Shown here: in pieces, positions 54,530 to 61,964 of the stretch
Layout of the letters: each line of letters opens with the position of its first letter
How positions within the stretch are numbered: the stretch's first letter is position 1
Assembly: GCF_018882365.1 (NCBI RefSeq)
Contig: NZ_JACVOP010000004.1
Location: 62,001-126,000, forward strand
Direction: 5' to 3'
Source: Polynucleobacter sp. 71A-WALBACH
Lineage (GTDB): Bacteria > Pseudomonadota > Gammaproteobacteria > Burkholderiales > Burkholderiaceae
Length of the DNA: 64,000 nt
Notes under the pieces: generated by a model
What the model saw: only the letters and a program-made list of their open reading frames with translations
Databases searched by the model: none
Told to the model about the DNA's origin: nothing
Program-made: the position numbers and the translations under genes

Positions 54530-54724
54530 ATGTTTACGCTCAAGGTTTCAGGAATGACTTGTGGTGGTTGTATTAATGCAGTGACACGTGCCGTGCAAGC
54601 CCAAGATCCGCAAGCCCAGGTTCAGGCTGATTTGGCGACTCAGCTGGTGACGCTTGAGACGACCCTCTCTCCGGAGCTGGCTGCTGGGCTTATAACAGAT
54701 GCCGGGTTTCCCGTATCGAATTAA
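54530..54724 (+). CDS. copZ: CopZ-like copper chaperone (HMA domain)
   Basis: 64 residues, single ferredoxin-like HMA domain. GMTCGGC supplies the metal-binding pair C11 and C14. It likely delivers Cu(I) to CopA. The ribosome-binding sequence AAGGGGA lies about 6 bases before the ATG. Divergent from copA. Confidence 0.9.
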   Translation: MFTLKVSGMTCGGCINAVTRAVQAQDPQAQVQADLATQLVTLETTLSPELAAGLITDAGFPVSN

Positions 54725-54791
54725 GGCATTGTTTAGAATGTGGGCAGGTTAGCCAATCTAGTAGCTTTTTGTTTCTAAAGGATCGTGAAAT

Positions 54792-55439
54792 ATGTTCTTC
54801 AGCAAGTTAATGCCTCACGATGGCAATTTCTTTAAATTGTTCAACGAACATGCTGCGCACATCGTTGCAGCCTCTGAGTCTTTCCTTAAATTCATCGAGC
54901 ATTACAACGACGAAGCCTTGCGTGCGAAATATACGCAAGAGGTAGATAGCGCAGAACACGCTTGCGACGATGTTGTAAAAGAAGTGCATCGCCGCCTCCA
55001 TAAGACTTTTATTACTCCGATTGATCGCGATCAGATTTTCGATCTCATTAATACGATGGATGACGTTGCTGATTTAATTCAGAACGGCACCGAAGCCATG
55101 CATCTCTATAACGTCAAACAAATGACTAATGAAATGCTTCACATGGCTGAGCTTTGTAACCAATGTTGTATTGGTATGAAAAATGCCGTGGGCATGCTCA
55201 AAGATATCTCAGATCCTGAGGTTGCAAAAGCAGCGCTGAAGACTTGTGATGAGATTGATCACTTGGAGTCTGGTGCAGATCGCTTGCTCTCAACGGCGAT
55301 CACTAAACTATTCCGCGAAGATATCGAAGTGCGTGAGCTGATTAAGTTACAGCGCATTTACGAGTTGCTCGAGGAAGTTACCGATAAATGTGAAGACGTT
55401 GCCAATTTGGTTGAAGGCATCGTTCTTGAAAATTCTTAA
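54792..55439 (+). CDS. DUF47 / PhoU-like Pit accessory protein
   Basis: 215 residues, all-helical PhoU-like. The segments HDGNFFKLFNEHA, DRDQIFDLINTMDDVADLI and YELLEEVTDKCEDVANLVE are the family hallmark. Such proteins regulate the neighbouring Pit transporter. The pit start is 11 bases downstream, so the two form an operon. AAGGAT precedes the ATG. Confidence 0.95.
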   Translation: MFFSKLMPHDGNFFKLFNEHAAHIVAASESFLKFIEHYNDEALRAKYTQEVDSAEHACDDVVKEVHRRLHKTFITPIDRDQIFDLINTMDDVADLIQNGTEAMHLYNVKQMTNEMLHMAELCNQCCIGMKNAVGMLKDISDPEVAKAALKTCDEIDHLESGADRLLSTAITKLFREDIEVRELIKLQRIYELLEEVTDKCEDVANLVEGIVLENS

Positions 55440-55450
55440 GGTTAGATAAG

Positions 55451-56461
55451 TTGGCCTCCATAGAAGTCGCATTTTGGGTAGTGGCGCTCTTAGTAGCGCT
55501 TGCGTTGGCATTCGATTTCATGAATGGATTTCATGATGCTGCCAACTCGATTGCCACCGTTGTATCTACTGGGGTTCTTAAGCCTCAGCAGGCCGTGGTA
55601 TTTGCTGCCTTCTTTAACTTCTTAGCAATCTTTATTTTTCATCTTAGTGTTGCCGCTACCGTAGGTAAGGGGATCGTCCATCCTGCCGCAGTCGATTTGC
55701 ACGTGATCTTTGGGGCTCTTGTTGGCGCCATTATTTGGAATGTTGTTACTTGGTATTACGGTATTCCTTCAAGCTCTTCTCATGCATTAATTGGTGGTCT
55801 TGTGGGTGCGGCCCTTCCTAAGGCTGGGGTTGACGGTTTGGTCTGGTCGGGGATTATTAAGACCGTATCTTTCATCTTTATCTCGCCTTTAGTGGGGTTC
55901 TTGCTTGGCTCCTTGATGATGTTGTTGGTGGCTTGGGTCTGTCGTAATGCCAATCTATCCAAAACAGATCGCTGGTTTAGACGCTTGCAGCTTGTTTCCG
56001 CAAGTGCCTACAGCTTGGGTCATGGTGGCAATGATGCGCAGAAGACTATCGGCATTATTTGGTTGCTATTGATCATTACTGGTTACGCTGAAGCGGGCGC
56101 GAGCATGCCGCCTACTTGGACAATTATTTCTTGCTACATCGCAATTGCGATGGGTACGATGTTTGGTGGTTGGCGAATTGTTAAAACCATGGGTCAGAAA
56201 CTCACTAAGCTCAAACCCGTCGGTGGTTTCTGTGCTGAGACGGGTGGGGCAATTACTTTATTTATGGCAACTGCTCTTGGGGTTCCGGTGTCTACTACCC
56301 ACACAATCACTGGGGCTATTGTTGGGGTTGGTTCAACTCAACGCGCCAGTGCAGTTCGCTGGGGTGTCGCTGGCAATATCGTTTGGGCCTGGATTTTCAC
56401 CATTCCAGCGACTGCCTTGATGTCTATGGCGGTCTACTACCTTAGCCTCCTCATTTTTTAA
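55451..56461 (+). CDS. pit: Inorganic phosphate transporter, Pit family
   Basis: Proton-coupled low-affinity phosphate transport, probably as metal-phosphate. 336 residues, about ten membrane segments, and the two inverted signature repeats FDFMNGFHDAANSIATVVST and SLGHGGNDAQKTIG; GVPVSTTHTITGAIVGVG is also conserved. TTG start at 55451. A terminator hairpin follows. Confidence 0.95.
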   Translation: MASIEVAFWVVALLVALALAFDFMNGFHDAANSIATVVSTGVLKPQQAVVFAAFFNFLAIFIFHLSVAATVGKGIVHPAAVDLHVIFGALVGAIIWNVVTWYYGIPSSSSHALIGGLVGAALPKAGVDGLVWSGIIKTVSFIFISPLVGFLLGSLMMLLVAWVCRNANLSKTDRWFRRLQLVSASAYSLGHGGNDAQKTIGIIWLLLIITGYAEAGASMPPTWTIISCYIAIAMGTMFGGWRIVKTMGQKLTKLKPVGGFCAETGGAITLFMATALGVPVSTTHTITGAIVGVGSTQRASAVRWGVAGNIVWAWIFTIPATALMSMAVYYLSLLIF

Positions 56462-56470
56462 ATCGACCTT

Positions 56471-56494
56471 ACGAGATTTGCCGATCTCGTTTTA
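56471..56494 (+). terminator. Rho-independent terminator of the DUF47-pit operon
   Basis: ACGAGAT (56471-56477) pairs with ATCTCGT (56484-56490) around a 6-base loop, followed by TTT. It starts 9 bases after the pit stop. The T tract is short, so strength is moderate. Confidence 0.6.
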
Positions 56495-56550
56495 AGCAAT
56501 TTTTTGCATGTGCGGTTAATCTACCCACTATTCCATTTTTTGTAGTACTG

Positions 56551-56583
56551 CCCAACATAGGATGTTGGGATTCCCATGTGGGA
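56551..56583 (+). promoter_or_regulatory. Two adjacent hairpins in the apbC leader
   Basis: CCCAACAT (56551-56558) and ATGTTGGG (56562-56569) form a perfect 8-bp stem with a 3-base loop. TCCCA/TGGGA (56572-56583) follows directly, and a T-rich run then leads into the AGGAG ribosome-binding site. The arrangement could be an attenuator or a protein-binding site; purpose unknown. Confidence 0.45.
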
Positions 56584-56606
56584 CTGTTCTTTTTTAGGAG
56601 ATGTCG

Positions 56607-57695
56607 GTGGCGCTTACTGTAGAGGCTGTGCAAACAGCATTAAAGGGTTTAATTGACCCTAATACACAAATCGATTTTGTGTCGGCAAAGAGCGTCAAAA
56701 ATCTCCGTGTAGATGGCGGAGATATTAGCTTAGATATTGTTCTGGGATATCCAGCAAAAAGCCAGTTTGAAACGGTTCGTAAATCCGTCATCGCCGTGCT
56801 CCGAGAATTACCTGAGGTTAAAAATGTCAGCGTGAACGTTAGCAGTCAAATCGTTGCGCATGCCGTTCAACGCGGAGTGAAGTTATTGCCAAGCGTAAAA
56901 AACATTATTGCGGTTGCTAGCGGTAAGGGTGGGGTTGGAAAATCCACCACTGCAGTTAATCTCGCCCTAGCTTTATCTGCAGAAGGCGCTCAAGTTGGCA
57001 TCTTGGACGCGGATATTTATGGTCCAAGCCAACCGATGATGCTGGGTATTACTGGTAGACCAGAGTCCATTGAAGAAAATACGATGGAGCCAATGGAAGG
57101 TCACGGCCTTCAAGCGAGCTCGATTGGTTTCTTGATCGACGATGATGCGCCGATGGTTTGGCGTGGACCAATGGTGACGTCCGCTTTGGAGCAGTTGCTT
57201 CGTCAAACCCGCTGGCGTGATCTGGATTATCTGATTGTGGATATGCCTCCTGGTACTGGCGACATTCAATTGACGCTGGCTCAAAAAGTGCCTGTTACTG
57301 GCGCGGTTATTGTTACCACCCCTCAAGATATTGCTTTGCTGGATGCGCGCAAAGGCTTAAAGATGTTTGAGAAGGTAGGTGTACCGATAGTTGGCATTAT
57401 CGAAAATATGAGTACTTATGTTTGCCCAAGCTGTGGTCATGAGGAGCATGTATTTGGTACGGGCGGTGGTCAGAAGATGTGTCAAGAATATGGCACAGAC
57501 TTTTTGGGCTCATTACCTCTGAACCTCTCTATTCGTGAGCAAGCTGATGCAGGGCGCCCGACAGTAGTTGCCGATCCCGATGGTGCTATCAGCGCCATTT
57601 ATAAGACGATTGCAAGACAGGTTGCTATTAAGGTGGCTAGCTTATCAAAAGATATGAGCAGTAAATTTCCTAACATCGTGGTTCAGAACACCTGA
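56607..57695 (+). CDS. apbC: Iron-sulfur cluster carrier ATPase ApbC/Mrp
   Basis: Binds and transfers Fe-S clusters using a P-loop ATPase. About 362 residues: N-terminal MIP18-like domain (about 1-85), deviant Walker A GKGGVGKSTTAVNLA, and the cluster-binding CPSC near the C terminus. I chose GTG at 56607: AGGAG (56596-56600) is 6 bases upstream, whereas ATG 56601 directly abuts it. It leads into the formate dehydrogenase accessory genes after a 6-base gap, and may supply their clusters. Confidence 0.93.
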   Translation: MALTVEAVQTALKGLIDPNTQIDFVSAKSVKNLRVDGGDISLDIVLGYPAKSQFETVRKSVIAVLRELPEVKNVSVNVSSQIVAHAVQRGVKLLPSVKNIIAVASGKGGVGKSTTAVNLALALSAEGAQVGILDADIYGPSQPMMLGITGRPESIEENTMEPMEGHGLQASSIGFLIDDDAPMVWRGPMVTSALEQLLRQTRWRDLDYLIVDMPPGTGDIQLTLAQKVPVTGAVIVTTPQDIALLDARKGLKMFEKVGVPIVGIIENMSTYVCPSCGHEEHVFGTGGGQKMCQEYGTDFLGSLPLNLSIREQADAGRPTVVADPDGAISAIYKTIARQVAIKVASLSKDMSSKFPNIVVQNT

Positions 57696-57701
57696 GGTCT
57701 T

Positions 57702-58241
57702 ATGCGTTTTGCAGTGCTCATGCGCAAGCAGTTTGTCGATAACCCCTGGATTTCCTATCGGTGGGCGCCTCAGGAGGTATTACCCGATTTTGGCCAGTTC
57801 ACTAGCGCTCTCAATACCGACAACAAAATTATTGGACAGTTTTTAGGTCGCGATGATGGGGGTGAGTCTTGGTTATTTACGGGTTATGAGCTGAATCTTT
57901 TTCCAGATGAGGGCGAAGGCTATTACCTCAACCTTTCCGCTACGCAACCTTGCTGGTTTGTGATGTGGCGCTTGGAAGAAGATATCGAGCGCTATATAGA
58001 TGCTCAGTCTATTGATCTGGCTAAGTCCGAGGCAACGATTGCGGTGCCGCATCGTATTAGTGTCAGTTATAACGAAGCAGGGCGTTTATTGGATGGTGGT
58101 GAGTCAGTAGATAACATTCCTTTATCTTCAGAGCACGCTTCTTGGTTGCAAGAGTTTGTTAATGAGAATTACCGTCCCGAACCTAAAAAGCGCCATCGTC
58201 CAGCTTCATTTAAGGGCGCAGACCGCTCAGTGGAGGATTGA
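57702..58241 (+). CDS. DUF3305-like protein, formate dehydrogenase cluster
   Basis: 179 residues, soluble, no signal. Matches my recollection of DUF3305 by segments such as PWISYRWAPQEVLPDFG, YYLNLSATQPCWFVMWRLEED and the HRISVSYNEAGRLLDGGE stretch. Function unknown; found beside formate dehydrogenase genes in Burkholderiales. Its TGA overlaps the next ATG by one base. Confidence 0.75.
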   Translation: MRFAVLMRKQFVDNPWISYRWAPQEVLPDFGQFTSALNTDNKIIGQFLGRDDGGESWLFTGYELNLFPDEGEGYYLNLSATQPCWFVMWRLEEDIERYIDAQSIDLAKSEATIAVPHRISVSYNEAGRLLDGGESVDNIPLSSEHASWLQEFVNENYRPEPKKRHRPASFKGADRSVED

Positions 58242-58816
58242 TGGCAGGCGGCTTTCTGAATCGTTGGTCACGTCTCAAGTCTGGAGAGCAGTCTGAGCCT
58301 GAGAAAAAATCAGTTGACCAGATCAAGCAAGAACTAGCCTCCAAGCCCGAAGTACAGCAGTCAACTCCAGATACTTCAGAGGCACTCCCATCCGCAACTT
58401 TGGATGATGTAGAGAAGATCGATCGCTTTGCTCCTGACTTTTCAGCCTTTATGAAGCCGGATGTAGATCCTGCGGTTCAACAAGCGGCCATGAAGAAGAT
58501 GTTCTCAGACCCTCACTTCAATGTGATGGACGGCCTGGATATCTATATTGATGACTACTCTAAGCCCGATCCTATTCCTATGGAAATGCTCAAGCGCATG
58601 GTGCAATCAGACATGCTCAATATTTTCCGTAAAGATAGTGGTGAGGAAGGTGGCAATGAAGAGGTCCTGAGCACACAAGCTACTGTTCAGGAGATCCCTG
58701 AACCAGTAGAGCAGGCTTTACCCCTAACTTCTCAGACTGATTTAACATCCACACAAACACCAATTCAGGATGTGGGGGATAAAGACCCATTGCCTGTGGA
58801 TAAGAAAACCAGTTAA
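58241..58816 (+). CDS. DUF3306-like protein, formate dehydrogenase cluster
   Basis: 191 residues. MAGGFLNRWSRLK at the N terminus, a low-complexity acidic/Ser/Pro-rich stretch, a conserved core (FAPDFSAFMKPDVDP to MLKRMVQSDMLNIF), then a second low-complexity tail. ATG 58241 has GGAGG (58232-58236) 4 bases upstream. Function unknown; the disordered flanks suggest a binding or scaffold role, which is inference. Confidence 0.75.
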   Translation: MAGGFLNRWSRLKSGEQSEPEKKSVDQIKQELASKPEVQQSTPDTSEALPSATLDDVEKIDRFAPDFSAFMKPDVDPAVQQAAMKKMFSDPHFNVMDGLDIYIDDYSKPDPIPMEMLKRMVQSDMLNIFRKDSGEEGGNEEVLSTQATVQEIPEPVEQALPLTSQTDLTSTQTPIQDVGDKDPLPVDKKTS

Positions 58817-58826
58817 GAAGAAATCA

Positions 58827-60917
58827 ATGAGTCAAAAATTAGTCTGTAATTGCAATGGAACCATGCCTTTGGATGGTAAGGCTTTAGGTCTCACCATGCA
58901 CACCTCTTTATGCAGACAGGAGATTGGCTCAGTTATTAAAGCATTTGACGGTAGCGACTCTATCGTTATCGCCTGCACACAAGAGCGTGCTTTGTTTGGT
59001 GAGCTCGCTGAGCAATCAGAAAAGCCTTTGGTAGCGCCATTACGTTTTGTCAATATTCGAGAGGTCGCTGGCTGGACTCAAGAGGCTAAGAACTCCACTC
59101 CAAAGATTGCCGCCTTGCTCGCCTTGGCTGATATGCCCCAAGCAGAGCCTGTCCCAGTCGTCAATTATGAAAGCCAAGGGCGCTTACTCATTGTCGGTCC
59201 TGGAGATCAGGCTTTACCTTGGGCTGAAAAGCTCAGTGATTCCCTCGATGTATCAGTTCTCTGTACAGAGCCAGGCGCATTACCGATTGCAAGAAACTAC
59301 CCGATTTATACGGGCGAAGTCACAAAGTTAGATGGCTATTTGGGTAATTTTTCTGTCGACTGGAATTTACAGAATCCAATTGATCCAGAGATGTGTACGC
59401 GCTGTGGAGCCTGTGTTGAGGTTTGTCCTGAAGGCGCGATTGATGATGCCTTTCAGATTGACTTGGATAAATGTAAGTCTCACCGGGCTTGCATCACAGC
59501 GTGCGCTGGTATTGGTGCGATTAACTTTGATCGAGTAGAGCGCCAGCGTAGCTCTGAGTTTGATCTAATCATGGATTTGCGCAGTGATTCAAAAATGCCT
59601 ATGAGTCAAACTCCGCAGGGCTACTTCGCTCCTGGTAAAGATCCACTAGAACAAGCATTGGTAGCAAATCAATTATTAGGTTTAGTTGGTGAGTTTGAAA
59701 AGCCAAAATATTTTGCTTATACCGAAAAGATTTGCGCGCATGGCCGTAACGGCAAAGTAGGGTGTAACGCCTGCATTGATGTGTGTTCTACGGGCGCGAT
59801 ATCTTCCTTATTTAAAAATGGACAGGGTTCAGTCGAAGTGAATCCTAATCTGTGCATGGGTTGTGGAGCCTGCTCGACAGTGTGCCCATCGGGCGCAATG
59901 CGCTACAACTATCCAAGCGTGACCCATCAAGGTAAAGAGATTAAAACTCTCGCCAATGTCTTTGCCGCCGAGAGCGCCAAGCTAAAGCAATCACAAGCAC
60001 CTGCTTTACTGCTACATACACTCAATGCGGGAACTCAAGCTCTCGATTCTTTAGGGCGTATGGCCCATCTGAGATCAAAGCAGTTTGAGGGCTTGCCATC
60101 CTTTGTGTTGCCTTACGGTATTGAGCATATTGCCTCCACTGGCTTAGATTTATGGCTTGGTGCGCTTAGCTATGGATTTGGTGAAGTCATTCTGCTACTC
60201 ACGGGTGATGAGGATCCTGCTTATCGTGCCGCACTAGAAACGCAATGCGATTTAGGCAATGCGATTTTGGCGGCCTACGGATTTGATGCCAGACTCTCGC
60301 TAATACAGCTGAATTCGGTTGATGACCTGCAGCCGGCGTCTACTGCAATGGCTAAGCTTCGTCAGCGCGGTGCTTTACCAGCCCTTTGCTCTCCTGCTAG
60401 CTTTGGTCTGGGCAATCAGAAGCGTGAAACTATCGAGATGGTGTTGGAGCATTTGCAGAAGCAGGCTAAAGCAGCGCTTCCAGCAGGTGGTGTAGCTTTG
60501 CCGAAGTCCTCCTTCTTGGGCGGGCTGAATATCAACAAAGATGCTTGCACACTCTGCATGTCTTGTGTGGGTAGCTGTCCTGAAGGTGCTTTGCTGGATA
60601 ACTTGGATGAACCCAAGCTTTCCTTTATTGAAAAGCAGTGCGTTCAATGTGGCATCTGCGTCAAAACTTGCCCAGAGCAAGCCCTTTCCTTAGCCCCTCG
60701 TCTGCAGACTGTGGAGGAGCGTAAGCAAAAGGTAGAGATCAATGAGACCAAGCCTTTCCATTGCATCAGCTGTGGCAAAGTTTTTGGAACGGCGAAGATG
60801 GTCGATTTAATGCTGGTGAAGTTGGGTGCGCATGGCGCCTTTGCTGGAGCCGCACTAGATAGATTGAAGATGTGCAGCGATTGTCGTGTTGTAGATATGG
60901 TGAAAAAAGAAATATGA
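58827..60917 (+). CDS. Multi-cluster 4Fe-4S ferredoxin-type protein, formate dehydrogenase cluster
   Basis: 696 residues with many cysteine motifs: C190-x2-C-x2-C-x3-C200 with C216, C222, C226; C303 with C313, C316, C320; C343-C346-C349-C353; and two more C-terminal sets (CTLCMSCVGSCP and CVQCGICVKTCP). A C-terminal HCISCG with CSDC pair may bind zinc. N-terminal cysteines (C7, C9, C29, C50) resemble the start of HdrA-type proteins. Without a signal peptide it should be cytoplasmic, perhaps an electron carrier or maturation factor. ATG 58827 chosen over upstream in-frame codons that overlap DUF3306. Confidence 0.85.
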   Translation: MSQKLVCNCNGTMPLDGKALGLTMHTSLCRQEIGSVIKAFDGSDSIVIACTQERALFGELAEQSEKPLVAPLRFVNIREVAGWTQEAKNSTPKIAALLALADMPQAEPVPVVNYESQGRLLIVGPGDQALPWAEKLSDSLDVSVLCTEPGALPIARNYPIYTGEVTKLDGYLGNFSVDWNLQNPIDPEMCTRCGACVEVCPEGAIDDAFQIDLDKCKSHRACITACAGIGAINFDRVERQRSSEFDLIMDLRSDSKMPMSQTPQGYFAPGKDPLEQALVANQLLGLVGEFEKPKYFAYTEKICAHGRNGKVGCNACIDVCSTGAISSLFKNGQGSVEVNPNLCMGCGACSTVCPSGAMRYNYPSVTHQGKEIKTLANVFAAESAKLKQSQAPALLLHTLNAGTQALDSLGRMAHLRSKQFEGLPSFVLPYGIEHIASTGLDLWLGALSYGFGEVILLLTGDEDPAYRAALETQCDLGNAILAAYGFDARLSLIQLNSVDDLQPASTAMAKLRQRGALPALCSPASFGLGNQKRETIEMVLEHLQKQAKAALPAGGVALPKSSFLGGLNINKDACTLCMSCVGSCPEGALLDNLDEPKLSFIEKQCVQCGICVKTCPEQALSLAPRLQTVEERKQKVEINETKPFHCISCGKVFGTAKMVDLMLVKLGAHGAFAGAALDRLKMCSDCRVVDMVKKEI

Positions 60918-61558
60918 GCGAGCAGATAAAAGAGGGCGCCTCAACTGAGGTGGGTGATGTAGGTCTGCCAGAGGATTTGGCAAGAGCTGACTTGTATGGC
61001 TTGATTGCTAGACTCTTTCATCAACCACCCGATCAAGAACTATTGGATCAAATAGTTGCCTCCATTCCGGACGGACAGGAAAATCAGGAAGATGATGCGC
61101 CATTGGCTAAGGTCTGGCGTAGCGTAGTAGAGGTTGCTAAAAATAACCCTGCCAAAGCTTGGCATGATGAATTTGATCGCAACTTCATTAGCGTAGGTCG
61201 CCCCAATATCATTCTCAATGGCTCTTTTTATATGGCTGGCCATTTAAATGAAAAGCCCTTGGTGGATATTCGTCGCGCTTTAGAGGCTTTTGGTTTGGAG
61301 TCGGCAGAAGAGGTTACTGAAACCGAAGATCATCTATCGGCTCTGTGTGAAGTCATGCGATACCTCATCGCAGGTGACGACGTGGAAATTTCAAACCTTA
61401 CAAATCAAAGGGTCTTTTTCAATGACCATATTCGTTCTTGGTATGACGAATTGTGCGACGCAATAGAAGCTATTCCAGACATGCATCTCTACCATCCAGT
61501 AGCTGCTCTAACCAGAGAATTTCTTGCCATTGAAGGGCAGAGTTTTGACATGATTTAA
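60914..61558 (+). CDS. TorD-family dehydrogenase maturation chaperone
   Basis: 214 residues, helical. LPEDLARADLYGLIARLFHQPPDQELL, the NFISVGRPNIILNGSFY-type segment and EDHLSALCEVMRYL are TorD-like. Such chaperones bind Tat signals of molybdoenzymes until the cofactor is inserted. ATG overlaps the upstream stop (ATGA). The obvious client is the alpha subunit two genes downstream. Confidence 0.88.
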   Translation: MSEQIKEGASTEVGDVGLPEDLARADLYGLIARLFHQPPDQELLDQIVASIPDGQENQEDDAPLAKVWRSVVEVAKNNPAKAWHDEFDRNFISVGRPNIILNGSFYMAGHLNEKPLVDIRRALEAFGLESAEEVTETEDHLSALCEVMRYLIAGDDVEISNLTNQRVFFNDHIRSWYDELCDAIEAIPDMHLYHPVAALTREFLAIEGQSFDMI

Positions 61559-61672
61559 TGTTGCAATGCACAAATGGAAAACCCCTATGAAAATAAAAAT
61601 TCCAAATATGCAAAAAATACAATTACCAATTACACTCGTCTCATAACAATTTGCACTAAATGGGAGCATAAG
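61559..61672 (+). other. A-rich spacer before the formate dehydrogenase structural genes
   Basis: 114 bases with A-rich stretches and no supported gene. GGGAG (61662-61666) is the ribosome-binding site for the Tat small protein. A promoter for the structural genes could lie here, but I see no clear hexamer pair. Confidence 0.4.
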
Positions 61673-61894
61673 ATGACTACTAAATCCGTAGCTGCAGTAA
61701 AAGAAGAAAACAAGTCTTCACGCAGAAAGTTTTTCATCGGAGCTGGAGCCACAGTTGGTGCGGTTGCCGTTGCTTCGCAGACCTCAATTGGCAAGGCAGT
61801 AATTCAAGAAATTGGTAGTACTGTTCAAGGCAAAGATGATGGTTATCAATTGTCCGCACACATTCGTAAGTATTACGAAACCACTACGCTTTAA
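61673..61894 (+). CDS. Small twin-arginine protein of the formate dehydrogenase operon
   Basis: 73 residues. A Tat motif (SSRRKFFIGAGATVG) is followed by a hydrophobic stretch and a short mature tail ending HIRKYYETTTL. Small proteins like this are common just before Burkholderiales formate dehydrogenase alpha subunits; role unknown, perhaps an assembly or anchoring peptide. GGGAG lies 6 bases before ATG 61673; upstream in-frame codons are AT-rich and poorly supported. Confidence 0.8.
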   Translation: MTTKSVAAVKEENKSSRRKFFIGAGATVGAVAVASQTSIGKAVIQEIGSTVQGKDDGYQLSAHIRKYYETTTL

Positions 61895-61964
61895 ATTCAG
61901 TATTTAGTAGTTAGTGAAGACCTTTCCAAATAATTAATAAAAAAATATTTTTCAGGGACAACAT

